A program made the translations under genes and the position numbers. Positions 35,028 through 43,586 of a DNA stretch of 64,000 nucleotides are shown here, in pieces. The notes under the pieces were generated by a model. It saw nothing but the letters and a program-made list of their open reading frames with translations, ran no database searches and had not been told where the DNA came from. The first letter of the stretch is position 1, and the number at the start of each line of letters is the position of its first letter. The DNA comes from Rhodospirillales bacterium (GTDB lineage: Bacteria > Pseudomonadota > Alphaproteobacteria > Rhodospirillales > UBA2165): contig JAJDXO010000011.1 of NCBI GenBank assembly GCA_022823235.1, positions 62,001-126,000 of the forward strand, read 5' to 3'.

Positions 35028-35052
35028 TAACCCTGGTGAGAAATGCGGGCTA
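35028..35052 (-). repeat. Dispersed repeat family 1, copy D (partial)
   Basis: On this strand it reads TAG and then CCCGCATTTCTCACCAGGGT, after which similarity to the other copies ends. The TAG is the stop codon of the methyltransferase gene. It forms the right arm of the inverted-repeat element. Confidence 0.85.
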
Positions 35053-35655
35053 GGAGCGATCCCCGGATTTCCGGAACACCGTTCCGTAATGATAGGGCGG
35101 CAACTCGATCACGTCTTCCTGGGTGAAACCGGCGGGCGCGACCAGTCCTTCCAAGGCGACCGGGCTCAGCCGCAGGCCAGTCGCCGGTCCGCGGGGTTTC
35201 TCGAGTACCGGCGTTTCCTCGCGGGGCCGGGCATGCCAGTTGACGACGATGAACCGGCCGTCGGGCACCAGCGCGCGGGCGACGGCCCCGCTTAATTCGG
35301 TGGGCTCGGGCACGCCATGGAAGGTGTTGGCCATCAGCACCACGTTTACCGGTTCCGGCATCAGGACGTCGATTTCCCGGGCGTCTCCCAGCAGCCAGGT
35401 GATGCGCTCGCGGATACCGCGGGATTGGGCGGCGGCCAATTGATCCGGATCCAGGTCGACCGCGAAGGTTTCGGCGCCGGTGAGTTCTGCGAGGGCGCCG
35501 GTGAAATAACCGTCTCCGCAGCACAAATCCGCGACGACATCCCCTTCTTTGATGCCCAGTTTTCGCAGCACGTCCCGTGGGCTCGGCCACAATGCCTGCC
35601 ACCAATCCGGGTCGGGCATCCCCGTTGCGGGAAAAAACTGGTCACGGCTTGGCAA
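35050..35655 (-). CDS. Class I SAM-dependent methyltransferase
   Basis: A 201-residue Rossmann-type methyltransferase. SAM-binding motif I is VVADLCCGDGYFTG (about residues 40-53), followed by the acidic TFAVDLDPDQLA and motif IV-like VVLMANTFHGV. The substrate is unknown. The start is a TTG at 35655 with GGAGG ten bases upstream; an ATG 36 bases downstream is the alternative. It is divergent from the SLC13 gene and its stop codon is formed by the repeat element. Confidence 0.82.
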   Translation of the reverse strand: MPSRDQFFPATGMPDPDWWQALWPSPRDVLRKLGIKEGDVVADLCCGDGYFTGALAELTGAETFAVDLDPDQLAAAQSRGIRERITWLLGDAREIDVLMPEPVNVVLMANTFHGVPEPTELSGAVARALVPDGRFIVVNWHARPREETPVLEKPRGPATGLRLSPVALEGLVAPAGFTQEDVIELPPYHYGTVFRKSGDRS

Positions 35656-35723
35656 GGGGGTTCAGCCTCCATAGAGTGGCGGCGCCGATCCGGCGCAGCC
35701 TAATTCGCGAGCATTTCGGTTTC

Positions 35724-37106
35724 GTGTCGCAGACATTCACCATATCCCGGGCCGTATTCGCCGGCGTCGCGGCGACCGCGGTCATCGTGGCTTTTCTGCC
35801 CGCACCCGCGGGCGCTCAGGACGGCATCATGCCGGCCGCCGCCATTATCATACTGGCTATCGGATTATGGTCGACCTCGGTCGTTCCTCCCTATGTGGGC
35901 GCGCTGGTGTTTCTGTTTGCCGCCATGGTCGCCGGGATCGCGCCTGCCGATGTCGTGTTTTCGGGATTTCATGCCGGCGCCATGTGGTTGGTCTTCGGCG
36001 GCCTCGTCATCGGACTGGCGGTGCGTCAAGTGGGAGTCGACAAGCGCCTGGTCAATGCCATCCTGACCCGCTTTCCGCCCCACTATCTGGCACTGCTCTA
36101 CGGCGTGGCGCTCGGGGCCGGGTCACTGGCCTTCGTCATTCCCTCCGCTTCCGGCCGGGTCGCCCTGCTGACGCCGATCATGATGGCGCTTGCCGAACGA
36201 TTGGGATTTCCGGCGGACAGCAAGGGCCGGACCGGCCTTGTGCTGATGGGCGCCATGGGGACCATGACCCCGGCGTTCGGTGTTCTGCCCGCCAACGTGC
36301 CCAACATGACCTTCTACGGTGCGATCGAGAGTATCTATCGGATTCAGATTCCCTACGGCGAGTACCTGGTCACCAACTTTCCGGTTCTCGGCATCGGTGG
36401 AATCATCCTCTATCCCCTGGTGATCTTTACCCTGTTCCGTGAACAGCCGAAGCCGGCGGAAATCGAAGAGACCGGCGGGGTATGGTCCGCGCCGGAGCGC
36501 CGCTTGACGGTCATTCTTCTGCTCGCGCTCGCCTTGTGGATCACCGATACGGTCCACGGCGTGGCACCGGCGTGGGTGGCATTGGGTGCCGCCCTCGTTT
36601 GTCTGTTGCCCGGCGTCGGCATGATCCCCGGGAAGGCGCTCGGCGAAATCAACTATACGCCCCTGTTCTTCCTCGCCGGCGTCATTGGGCTGGGCGCGGT
36701 CGCGACCCATGCCGGCATCGGCGACGCGGCGGCCAAACAAATCCTGCCGGTACTTGATCTCTCTCCGGAGACCCCGGTCCGCAATTTTGCGTCAATGATC
36801 GGCTTGGGCTGGGTGGTGGCCATATTCACCACCATGCCGGCGGCGCCCTCGGTTCTGGTGCCGATGGCGGATGCGCTCGCCGAGGCGTCCGGCTGGTCGC
36901 GGAACGGCGTACTGATGACCCAGGTGGCCACCTGGATGATCTTTCCGTTTCCCTATCAGGCGCCGCCGGTGGTGGTCGCCATGGTGCTCGGCGATCTCCG
37001 GATCGCACCGATCATCAAGATGCTGGTCACCTACATGATCGTCGGCGTGATCCTGCTGCTGCCGCTTCACTACCTATGGGGCCGCTGGCTCGGGGTGTTT
37101 TCGTAG
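35724..37106 (+). CDS. SLC13/DASS-family anion symporter
   Basis: A 460-residue polytopic membrane protein with about eleven to twelve helices. Two internal repeats carry the substrate-loop segments FVIPSASGRVALLTPIM and TTMPAAPSVLVPMADAL at the positions of the SNT-type motifs of divalent anion:sodium symporters. Dicarboxylates or sulfate are likely substrates. The start is not certain: GTG at 35724 begins just before the first hydrophobic helix, but its ribosome site is weak and upstream codons remain in frame. Confidence 0.78.
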   Translation: MSQTFTISRAVFAGVAATAVIVAFLPAPAGAQDGIMPAAAIIILAIGLWSTSVVPPYVGALVFLFAAMVAGIAPADVVFSGFHAGAMWLVFGGLVIGLAVRQVGVDKRLVNAILTRFPPHYLALLYGVALGAGSLAFVIPSASGRVALLTPIMMALAERLGFPADSKGRTGLVLMGAMGTMTPAFGVLPANVPNMTFYGAIESIYRIQIPYGEYLVTNFPVLGIGGIILYPLVIFTLFREQPKPAEIEETGGVWSAPERRLTVILLLALALWITDTVHGVAPAWVALGAALVCLLPGVGMIPGKALGEINYTPLFFLAGVIGLGAVATHAGIGDAAAKQILPVLDLSPETPVRNFASMIGLGWVVAIFTTMPAAPSVLVPMADALAEASGWSRNGVLMTQVATWMIFPFPYQAPPVVVAMVLGDLRIAPIIKMLVTYMIVGVILLLPLHYLWGRWLGVFS

Positions 37107-37229
37107 GCCGCAGGCCGGACGCACCGACCCGCACCCGCACCGGCCGCCCAGCTTGATCGGGAAACCGTCCATGCACTAACATTTGAAGCGGATGGGCCGC
37201 CGGGCGCGGGCCGCGGGAGAGTGCCGAAC

Positions 37230-38810
37230 ATGCTGGATAGCTTGCGGAACGAGAAGCGGCCTCCCTACGCCCGCGAGCTCTTTTGGGCGGACCTGAAAGC
37301 CGGCGTCATCCTCGTGGCATCCTACGTGCCGACGGCCATGGCGCTCGGCGTCATCTCCGGCATGGGACCCCTTGCCGGGCTGTGGTGCGGCGTCATCGTG
37401 GGGATCATCGCGGCGGTGTGCGGCGGCACCCGGGCGATGGTGAGCGGACCCAGCGCGGTGCTCGCGGTCGTCACCGCGACGCTGCTCATGGGCAATGAGA
37501 TGACGCTTCCGGAACTGGCAGTCGTCATCGTCATGGCCGGCGCCATCCAGATGGCGCTCGGACTCGCCGGAGTCGGCCGCTACGTCTCCTACATGCCGCA
37601 CATCGTACTCACCGGGTTCATGTCCGGAATCGGCGTGCTGCTCCTCTGGACGCAGGTCGAGAAGCTGTTTCATTTCGGCATGAGCGACGTTGCGCTTGCA
37701 GCCTTTTGCCTGGCCTTGATCTTCCTGTGGCCGGCCCGTATCGGCAAATTCATCCCGGCGCCGCTTGCCGCGGTCGGGATCGGGTGGTTGGGTGCGCTCT
37801 TCATACCCGGCATCCACGAATTGGGCTCCGTGCCGGTCGGACTGCCGATCCCGGTGCTTGACCTCCCGTCGCTCGACTTCCTGCAGAAAGCCGTCGGACC
37901 GGCGGTGCTGATCGCCCTGATCAGTTCCGTCTACACCCTGATGTGGTCGCTGATCGCCGATACCTTCACCGGCTCCCGGCACAATCCGAACCGGGAGCTG
38001 TTCGGCGTCGGCCTGGGAAATCTTGCGGCGGGGATCGCCGGCGTTATGCCCGGGGGCGCGACCATCGCGACCATGACGGCGCGCCGCTTCGGCGGCAAGA
38101 CCGTCGTTGCCGGCATCGTCTGCCTTGTCATCGTCGCGGCGCTCATCCTGGGCCTCGGCCCCTATGTGGCCACGCTGCCGCTGGCGGCGCTGTCCGCCAT
38201 CGTCATGATCGTCGGCTGGCGGATGATCGAGTTCTCGTTCCTGCGGAAGATCCCCCGGATGGACCCGAGATATTCCGCGGTCATGCTGCTGGTCATGGTC
38301 GTGACGATCTTCGTGGATCCGGTCTTCGCGATCGTGTTCGGGGTTATCGCCGCCAACACCGTGAACACAGCGCAGCTGGAGTCGCTGGAACTCGACAGCG
38401 TGATTTCGACGCCGCTTCTCGACAGAACCTTCAGCGCGGAGGCACCCGACGAGTTCGCCGCGCGAATTGGGCTGGTGGCGTTTCGCGGCTCTTTCACGGT
38501 GTCGTCCTCGCGCAAGCTGATCGCGCTGATTGCCGCCGACATCCGCGACCACGACGTCGTGATCTTCGACCTTTCCCGCGCCACCCACGTCGACGACAGC
38601 GCCGCTCATTTGCTGGCCCAGGTCATCGACCGCGCGAAGCAGACCCGCACGGAGATCGTCGTCTGCGGCCTCAACGACCGCATCCGCGGACCTCTCTTCG
38701 CGTTCGACGTCCTCGACCGGATTCCGGAAGACCGGATCGCCGAGACCGAGAAGGAAGCCAGGGACCTTGCCTGGTTGCTCCTCACGGCGGCGGCGCGGAT
38801 ACCCGGTTAG
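37230..38810 (+). CDS. SulP-family anion permease with STAS domain
   Basis: A 526-residue transporter. The N-terminal SLC26/SulP membrane region begins FWADLKAGVILVASYVPTAMALG with GMGPLAGLWCG and GTRAMVSGPSAVLAVV, hallmark blocks around the substrate site. About twelve helices end near residue 395. A C-terminal STAS domain (about 410-526) contains VVIFDLSRATHVDDSA. Sulfate, bicarbonate or another anion is likely. ATG at 37230 has GGGAGA ten bases upstream. A weak TTGATC/TAACAT promoter candidate lies about 60 bases before it. Confidence 0.92.
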   Translation: MLDSLRNEKRPPYARELFWADLKAGVILVASYVPTAMALGVISGMGPLAGLWCGVIVGIIAAVCGGTRAMVSGPSAVLAVVTATLLMGNEMTLPELAVVIVMAGAIQMALGLAGVGRYVSYMPHIVLTGFMSGIGVLLLWTQVEKLFHFGMSDVALAAFCLALIFLWPARIGKFIPAPLAAVGIGWLGALFIPGIHELGSVPVGLPIPVLDLPSLDFLQKAVGPAVLIALISSVYTLMWSLIADTFTGSRHNPNRELFGVGLGNLAAGIAGVMPGGATIATMTARRFGGKTVVAGIVCLVIVAALILGLGPYVATLPLAALSAIVMIVGWRMIEFSFLRKIPRMDPRYSAVMLLVMVVTIFVDPVFAIVFGVIAANTVNTAQLESLELDSVISTPLLDRTFSAEAPDEFAARIGLVAFRGSFTVSSSRKLIALIAADIRDHDVVIFDLSRATHVDDSAAHLLAQVIDRAKQTRTEIVVCGLNDRIRGPLFAFDVLDRIPEDRIAETEKEARDLAWLLLTAAARIPG

Positions 38811-38947
38811 CGCCGTCTCCGCCCCGCAACTTTGTGAGTGCCGCAATTCCTGCCGACGGCCGGCATTGGTATAAGCATTGGCAACATCGGCATGCCATGC
38901 AGCATTATCGGCCGGCGGAAGGGTGCCGCCGTGACAAGGAGACATCC

Positions 38948-39394
38948 ATGACCAAGACGTTGACCATCGCCGTCCTCGCGGGCCTTTTGGTACTGTTCAT
39001 CGGCGGGGCGGCCGCCCAGCCTCGGACAGGCGGCAAGGTGCTGGCGACCGGCGAGTTTATCCAGGCCGACCCCACGAACAGCCGCCATCGGGGCAAGGGC
39101 AGGCTCACGGCCTATGCCGATCGGATTGAGTTCGGTGAAGCTTTCGAGGTGCCGCTGGGCCCCAAGTACCATGTCTATTTGATGCTGGACGCCGAGATCC
39201 GCAGCAACGACGATATCAGCATCGGCCGCCTGATAGATTTAGGGCGGCTCCGGCATTTCAAGGGCGCTCAGACCTACGAAATTCCCCGGGGAATCGATCT
39301 CGCGAACTGGGGGAGTATCATCATCTACTGCGAGGGGTTCGAGACATTGATCTCGCCGGCCGGTCTGAGTTTCAACCGGGAGGCGGTCCGATGA
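38948..39394 (+). CDS. Exported DM13-domain protein
   Basis: A 148-residue protein with a signal peptide (MTKTLTIAVLAGLLVLFIGG, cleavage after AAAQ). The mature part matches the DM13 domain: YHVYLMLD, the IDLGRLRHFKGAQTYEIP strand pair and IIIYCEGFETLISPA with the conserved single Cys. DM13 domains are proposed to take part in extracytoplasmic redox or electron transfer. AAGGAGA precedes the ATG. The stop overlaps the start of the alpha/beta-hydrolase gene by four bases. Confidence 0.8.
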   Translation: MTKTLTIAVLAGLLVLFIGGAAAQPRTGGKVLATGEFIQADPTNSRHRGKGRLTAYADRIEFGEAFEVPLGPKYHVYLMLDAEIRSNDDISIGRLIDLGRLRHFKGAQTYEIPRGIDLANWGSIIIYCEGFETLISPAGLSFNREAVR

Positions 39395-40098
39395 CCCAAT
39401 ATGTGCTTTGCCATGGTGCCTGGGGCGGCGGCTGGGGCTGGACCCGGGTGGCCGCCATTCTTCGCGGCGGCGGCCACGAGGTGTTCACACCGACCTATAC
39501 CGGCCTCGGCGAGCGGGTACACCTCGCGGCGCCCGAGGTCGATCTTCAGACCCATATAGACGATGTGTGCAATGTCATCCGGTACGAGCGCCTGCGCGAG
39601 TTTGTACTGGTTGGCCATAGCTACGGCGGCATGGTCGTTACCGGCGTCGCCGACCGGGAGTGGGAAAAGATCAGCCGGCTGGTCTACCTGGACGCGTTTC
39701 TGCCGGCGGATGGCCAATCGTTGAATGACCTTACCGGCCCCGAGCGCACCGGGATGACATTACAGGCGGCTCGAGAACACGGCGACGGCTGGCGCGTACC
39801 CCGCCCCGACGGCAGCCTGCACCCAAGTCTGAGCGACGAGGACCGCGAGTGGCTTTTGGCCAATACGTGCATGCAGCCGCTCAAGACTTTCGCCGACCCG
39901 CTGCCGCTGGCGGGCAACCATCTGAATATCGCCGAGAAGGTCTATGTACTGTCGACGGGATATTCGCCCTCCGTATTCCCGCAATTCGCCGAATGGACCC
40001 GGACGCAGAGCGATTGGCGGACCTTGGAATTGCCTACCCACCATCACCTGCATCTGTCGATGCCGCAAGAAACGGCGGAAATTATCCGGGGTGTCTAG
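39391..40098 (+). CDS. Alpha/beta-hydrolase, EstC/salicylate-esterase-like
   Basis: A 235-residue hydrolase. The oxyanion-hole segment is LCHGAWGGGWGW, the nucleophile elbow GHSYGG (Ser77), an acid is expected in the middle and the catalytic His lies in the C-terminal THHHLHLS segment. The short cap region resembles plant hydroxynitrile lyase/EstC-type esterases. The substrate is unknown. The ATGA overlap with the DM13 gene implies coupling. Confidence 0.85.
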   Translation: MTQYVLCHGAWGGGWGWTRVAAILRGGGHEVFTPTYTGLGERVHLAAPEVDLQTHIDDVCNVIRYERLREFVLVGHSYGGMVVTGVADREWEKISRLVYLDAFLPADGQSLNDLTGPERTGMTLQAAREHGDGWRVPRPDGSLHPSLSDEDREWLLANTCMQPLKTFADPLPLAGNHLNIAEKVYVLSTGYSPSVFPQFAEWTRTQSDWRTLELPTHHHLHLSMPQETAEIIRGV

Positions 40099-40221
40099 AA
40101 CAGTTCCCGGCATTCGCGTTACGCACGCCGCGGTCCGGTGTTGATCCGTCCTGACCGGCGCGCCAAGATACGGCCCGTATTCGGAGCGAAACAGCTCACA
40201 ATCAATTGCGGAGTAGGGAAT

Positions 40222-40704
40222 ATGGCCGTTGTTAAGCAAAAAGAGGTTGTTGGCCGTCAGGTGCGGACCGTACAGTCGAACAGTCCCGAAGGCGTTCGGT
40301 GCGAGGTTGCGACGCCCAGTCCTCATATGATCATTACCGATGAGCCGGCGGAGCGGGGCGGTACGGACACCGCGGCATCGCCGCTGATGCATTTCACCAC
40401 CTCGCTGGCTACCTGCCAGACGGTTCAGATCCACAAAATCGCCGAGGCCATGCGTCTCAAGACCGGCGCCATCAACGTCGAGGCATCCACGGTGACCGAT
40501 CGTGTGGCGGCGGTTGAAGGCGACGCCAAGGTCATGCGGTTCATCGGCGCCGAAATGAACATCGACATCGAGGTCGAAGGGCCGGAAGCCAAGATCGAGC
40601 AGCTGAAGAAGCTCTCGGAGGATGCCTGCCCGGTCGGCAACATCTTTGTCGATGCCGGCCTCGAATGCACCCTCAACTGGAACGTTCTGCCGGTTCCCGA
40701 GTAG
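40222..40704 (+). CDS. OsmC/Ohr-family protein
   Basis: A 160-residue protein of the OsmC fold. Two cysteines sit at the expected places (SLATCQTVQI and EDACPVGN), so a thiol peroxidase acting on organic hydroperoxides is plausible. ATG at 40222 follows GGAGTAGGGA. The 123 bases before it contain no gene I can support. It is convergent with the next membrane protein gene. Confidence 0.83.
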   Translation: MAVVKQKEVVGRQVRTVQSNSPEGVRCEVATPSPHMIITDEPAERGGTDTAASPLMHFTTSLATCQTVQIHKIAEAMRLKTGAINVEASTVTDRVAAVEGDAKVMRFIGAEMNIDIEVEGPEAKIEQLKKLSEDACPVGNIFVDAGLECTLNWNVLPVPE

Positions 40705-40718
40705 GCCGCGCCCTAAGT

Positions 40719-41294
40719 TCAGCCGACGCGGATCAGGGATTCCGAAAATCCGTTGATGAACACGCTGATCACCAGGTCGATCGCCACGAGAATAGCGGCG
40801 GCGCCGGCGCCGACCTGCAGGGCGGTTCGGGTCACGACGAAGATGTAGGCGAGCACGATAATCATCAGCGCAACCAGCAGCCCGCTACGCAATGCGCCGC
40901 CGAAAAGCCCGAGTTCGACCATGATGGCGAATGGCAAGAACAAGACGTTCTGCCACACCGTCGCCCAGTTATAGGCGACGATGTAGGGGATGTAGTTGGC
41001 GGTCCGGTCCATTGCCCGGGTAACGCCCAGCATGATCACCGGAAAGGCGACCCACATAACGACGTAGGAGATGAGTTCGATGGAAGCGAAGCGCCAAAAC
41101 GGCGCCTCGATCCCGCCGCCGGCAAATCTCAGGCCGAGAAGGACGGCCAGCGGCGGCGCGATGAGGACGGCGGCAAAAAAGGACCGCCAGAAGCCTTCGA
41201 CGGTCCGATTGAAATACTGCATGCCCGATGCATCCAGCCACGCGAGCCGCCAGGCGCCGTAGAGGCCATTGGCGACTTCGAGGATCGGGATCAT
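40719..41294 (-). CDS. Hypothetical five-helix membrane protein
   Basis: A 191-residue integral membrane protein with about five hydrophobic segments separated by short loops (for example SFFAAVLIAPPLAVLLGL and LLVALMIIVLAYIFVV). The N-terminal RLAWLDASGMQYFNRTVEGFWRSF resembles the start of Yip1-like small membrane proteins in alphaproteobacteria, but I cannot assign a family with confidence. It lies 13 bases downstream of dapE on the same strand and is probably in that operon. Confidence 0.7.
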   Translation of the reverse strand: MIPILEVANGLYGAWRLAWLDASGMQYFNRTVEGFWRSFFAAVLIAPPLAVLLGLRFAGGGIEAPFWRFASIELISYVVMWVAFPVIMLGVTRAMDRTANYIPYIVAYNWATVWQNVLFLPFAIMVELGLFGGALRSGLLVALMIIVLAYIFVVTRTALQVGAGAAAILVAIDLVISVFINGFSESLIRVG

Positions 41295-41307
41295 CGGCGC
41301 ATTGCCA

Positions 41308-42477
41308 TCATGGCTGAGCGAAGAAACCGTCCAGGGTCGCGGCGTAGATCCGGGTCAGGCTTTCCACGTCGCTCACCGGCATCTGTTCGTCCACCTTATG
41401 CATGGTCTTGCCCACGAGGCCAAACTCGGCGACGGGACAGTAATCCTTGATGAAGCGGGCATCGGACGTTCCGCCCGAGGTCGATAACTCGGGCGCGCGG
41501 CCGGTCACCTCCTCGACCGCCCGGCAGAGCACGTCGGACAGCCTGCCGGGCGGCGTGAGGAATGCTTCGCCGGAAACATGAACATCGAGATGGTAGTGCT
41601 CGCCATCCACGGCGCCGGCCTCCCGGAACCGCTCGTGCAGCCAGTCGGTGACCGACGCGCCCGTGTGGAGATCATTGAAGCGGACATTGAACAGCGAGTT
41701 GACCTTGGCCGGGATGACGTTGCCGGCGGTGTTTCCCGTATCGACCGAGGCCACCTGGAGGGTCGAGGCCTGGAAACGATCCGTGCCTTCGTCGAGGGGC
41801 GTCCCGGTGATGGCGTCCAGCATGCCGATCAGGCGGTGGATCGGATTGTCGGCCAAATGGGGGTAGGCCGTATGACCTTGGATGCCGGTCACCTCAAGGC
41901 GGGCGGTCAGGCTGCCGCGCCGGCCGATCTTGACCATGTCGCCCATGGCTTCCGGGTTGGTGGGTTCACCGACCAGGCAGACATCCAGGGTCTCGCCCTC
42001 GTCGGCAATCCATTCCAGGAGCTTCTTGGTGCCGTTGATCGCCGGCCCTTCCTCGTCGCCGGTTATCAGCAGGCTGATGGACCCGGGCACGCCGCCGCCG
42101 GTTTTCTCCAGATATTGGGATGCGGCCGCGACAAATGCCGCGATCGCGGCTTTCATATCCGAGGCCCCGCGGCCATAAAGCACACCATCCCTGATCTCGG
42201 CGCCGAAGGGATCGACGGACCAGGCGTTCTCGTCACCGACCGGGACGACGTCCGTGTGCCCGGCAAAGCAGAAGTTTGGTGCGGTGGCGCCGATACGGGC
42301 GTACAGGTTATCCACATCCGGTGTGCCGTCGGCGGAAAAGACTTTCCGGCGGACGTCAAATCCCAGCCCGGTCAACGCGTTGCCGAGAACGTCCAACGCC
42401 CCGCCGTCGGCGGGGGTGACGCTGTTGCAACGGATCAACGCCTGCGATAGTGCGATAGGGTCGATTTTCTTAGTCAC
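41308..42477 (-). CDS. dapE: Succinyl-diaminopimelate desuccinylase
   Basis: A 389-residue M20 metallopeptidase-like enzyme of the succinylase lysine/diaminopimelate pathway. Metal and catalytic motifs are [18 protein letters not shown] and TGDEEGPA; the dimerisation domain and the C-terminal [11 protein letters not shown] with the last His region follow. GTG at 42477 is chosen because AGAGG lies eight bases upstream and the protein then starts [14 protein letters not shown], as expected. Next to dapD in function, but an AT-rich pair of genes separates them. Confidence 0.95.
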   Translation of the reverse strand: MTKKIDPIALSQALIRCNSVTPADGGALDVLGNALTGLGFDVRRKVFSADGTPDVDNLYARIGATAPNFCFAGHTDVVPVGDENAWSVDPFGAEIRDGVLYGRGASDMKAAIAAFVAAASQYLEKTGGGVPGSISLLITGDEEGPAINGTKKLLEWIADEGETLDVCLVGEPTNPEAMGDMVKIGRRGSLTARLEVTGIQGHTAYPHLADNPIHRLIGMLDAITGTPLDEGTDRFQASTLQVASVDTGNTAGNVIPAKVNSLFNVRFNDLHTGASVTDWLHERFREAGAVDGEHYHLDVHVSGEAFLTPPGRLSDVLCRAVEEVTGRAPELSTSGGTSDARFIKDYCPVAEFGLVGKTMHKVDEQMPVSDVESLTRIYAATLDGFFAQP

Positions 42478-42493
42478 TTGCCAACCTCTAGTC

Positions 42494-42946
42494 CTACAGG
42501 ATCGGACGGACAACGTTCTCGCTTTCAAGTGCTGTCCGAGCCGCGTCGGTCAGCCAGTATCGCCAACCATCTTCCTCTTCTTCGTATCGAATGAAGTCGT
42601 GGTACAGTCTATATCCCTTCGCGGGATACGACGACGCCACCCTACGACCGAATGCCCCCAAAACACCGCCGATTTCTACACCGTCCATTTTCACCTTATC
42701 AATGAGGTCTTCGTGTAGAATCCCCGAATCTGCGGCACCATGGATGACACGCAAGATTCGCTTAATCTTCTTTGACAGTGGCCGGCGTCGAAGTATGTGT
42801 CTGGCCTCTTCTAGAGACAAGCCTGATTCCACACGCTGAATGTGAGTCTCAGGGTCGTTTACGATGCTAATGTTTCCCATAGACTTCAATGTCTCTGAAA
42901 TCCTGTTAAACTCTTCCGGTGTGCCTTGAAATATAATAACTTTCAT
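42494..42946 (-). CDS. Hypothetical AT-rich protein with possible winged-helix end
   Basis: A 150-residue protein I do not recognise. The N-terminus is a beta-alpha unit ([20 protein letters not shown]). The C-terminal 80 residues ([25 protein letters not shown] up to [13 protein letters not shown]) look like a winged-helix domain ending in the Y-x-LT-x-x-A/G pattern. It might be a small regulator or a defence-linked protein. Codon use and base composition are AT-richer than the dap genes on both sides, which suggests recent acquisition. Confidence 0.55.
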   Translation of the reverse strand: MKVIIFQGTPEEFNRISETLKSMGNISIVNDPETHIQRVESGLSLEEARHILRRRPLSKKIKRILRVIHGAADSGILHEDLIDKVKMDGVEIGGVLGAFGRRVASSYPAKGYRLYHDFIRYEEEEDGWRYWLTDAARTALESENVVRPIL

Positions 42947-42976
42947 AGCTCATCACCCGCTGGAACTCATTGGTTT

Positions 42977-43008
42977 GCGGGGGTCGATGTTTGGCAATCG
43001 ACCCCCGC
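42977..43008. repeat. Strong 12-bp hairpin in the dapE-dapD island
   Basis: A perfect inverted repeat (GCGGGGGTCGAT and ATCGACCCCCGC) with an eight-base loop lies in the 159-base gap between the two island genes. No T tract follows on either strand, so it is not a standard terminator. It is far more GC-rich than the island genes and could be a regulatory RNA stem, an insertion footprint or a protein site. Confidence 0.6.
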
Positions 43009-43105
43009 TACGCGTAAGGCGCCACCAAACTTACGGCGCCATATGGAAGCCGTAATGGACAAGGGGGGAAATGTCAAGACATTGATAGTCTATGACTTTA
43101 TTTTC

Positions 43106-43570
43106 TTAGAAAGCTGTCTGTGGGGTGTAAAATATCAGGTATAAAGAGGCAACGAGACCAAGGGCTGCCAACAGATACATCAGACGAAACATCCAAATGA
43201 ACGCTACCCGATAGCTCCAGCTACCCTTCTCTTTTTCGTCCGCGTTTCTTACAAGCCGTATCTCATCCACAGATGTAGAGACGGCCAAATCCGACTCCAG
43301 TCTGTCCATTGCTGATTCGGAGGTCTTTACCAAGTACCGAATTCTTTGCTCTAGCTTCTCAAACAAGAATGTAGTGCCACCGACTAATAGACTTGCGACT
43401 AAAGATAAAACAATCTGCTGATTGAATACCGCAGCCGCGAATGCGGCCAAACCGGCGCCAACGATTAGCAGATAATACCTAACGAGGGTCAGCCGATGAT
43501 TTGCATGAAGTTCAAACCAGTTCCATGCATGTCGAAGTGCTATCTCACGCCTTTCATCAAATTCGACCAT
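43106..43570 (-). CDS. Hypothetical small membrane protein (SLATT-like layout)
   Basis: A 154-residue protein. An N-terminal amphipathic segment (ALRHAWNWFELHANHRLTLVRY) leads into two close hydrophobic helices, then a charged cytoplasmic helix (FEKLEQRIRYLVKTSESAMDRLESD) and a final helix (MFRLMYLLAALGLVASLYLI). The W-x-x-x-H-x-x-x-R-L start and this helix layout recall small membrane proteins found in defence islands (SLATT-like), but this is weak recognition. AT-rich compared with dapD, which begins 17 bases upstream of it in transcription order. Confidence 0.55.
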   Translation of the reverse strand: MVEFDERREIALRHAWNWFELHANHRLTLVRYYLLIVGAGLAAFAAAVFNQQIVLSLVASLLVGGTTFLFEKLEQRIRYLVKTSESAMDRLESDLAVSTSVDEIRLVRNADEKEKGSWSYRVAFIWMFRLMYLLAALGLVASLYLIFYTPQTAF

Positions 43571-43586
43571 CTCCGAGTACGAAATC

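Larger units (their letters stand above)
34755..35052. mobile_element. 298-bp inverted-repeat element between convergent genes
   Basis: The element has perfect 23-bp terminal inverted repeats (34755-34777 and 35030-35052). An internal 12-bp inverted repeat lies at 34797-34808 and 34865-34876 (TCGGGTCGACAG with CTGTCGACCCGA). It codes for nothing evident; the open frames inside are short and unsupported. Both ends supply the TAG stop codons of the two flanking convergent genes. It looks like a MITE-like or REP/BIME-type palindromic element; no target-site duplication is obvious. Confidence 0.6.

Noticed and set aside
37176..38945. 589-codon open frame antisense to the SulP gene
   Set aside because: Composition is a shadow of the membrane protein gene; no motif or ribosome site.
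42977..43008. Intrinsic terminator
   Set aside because: The stem is strong but neither strand has a following T tract.
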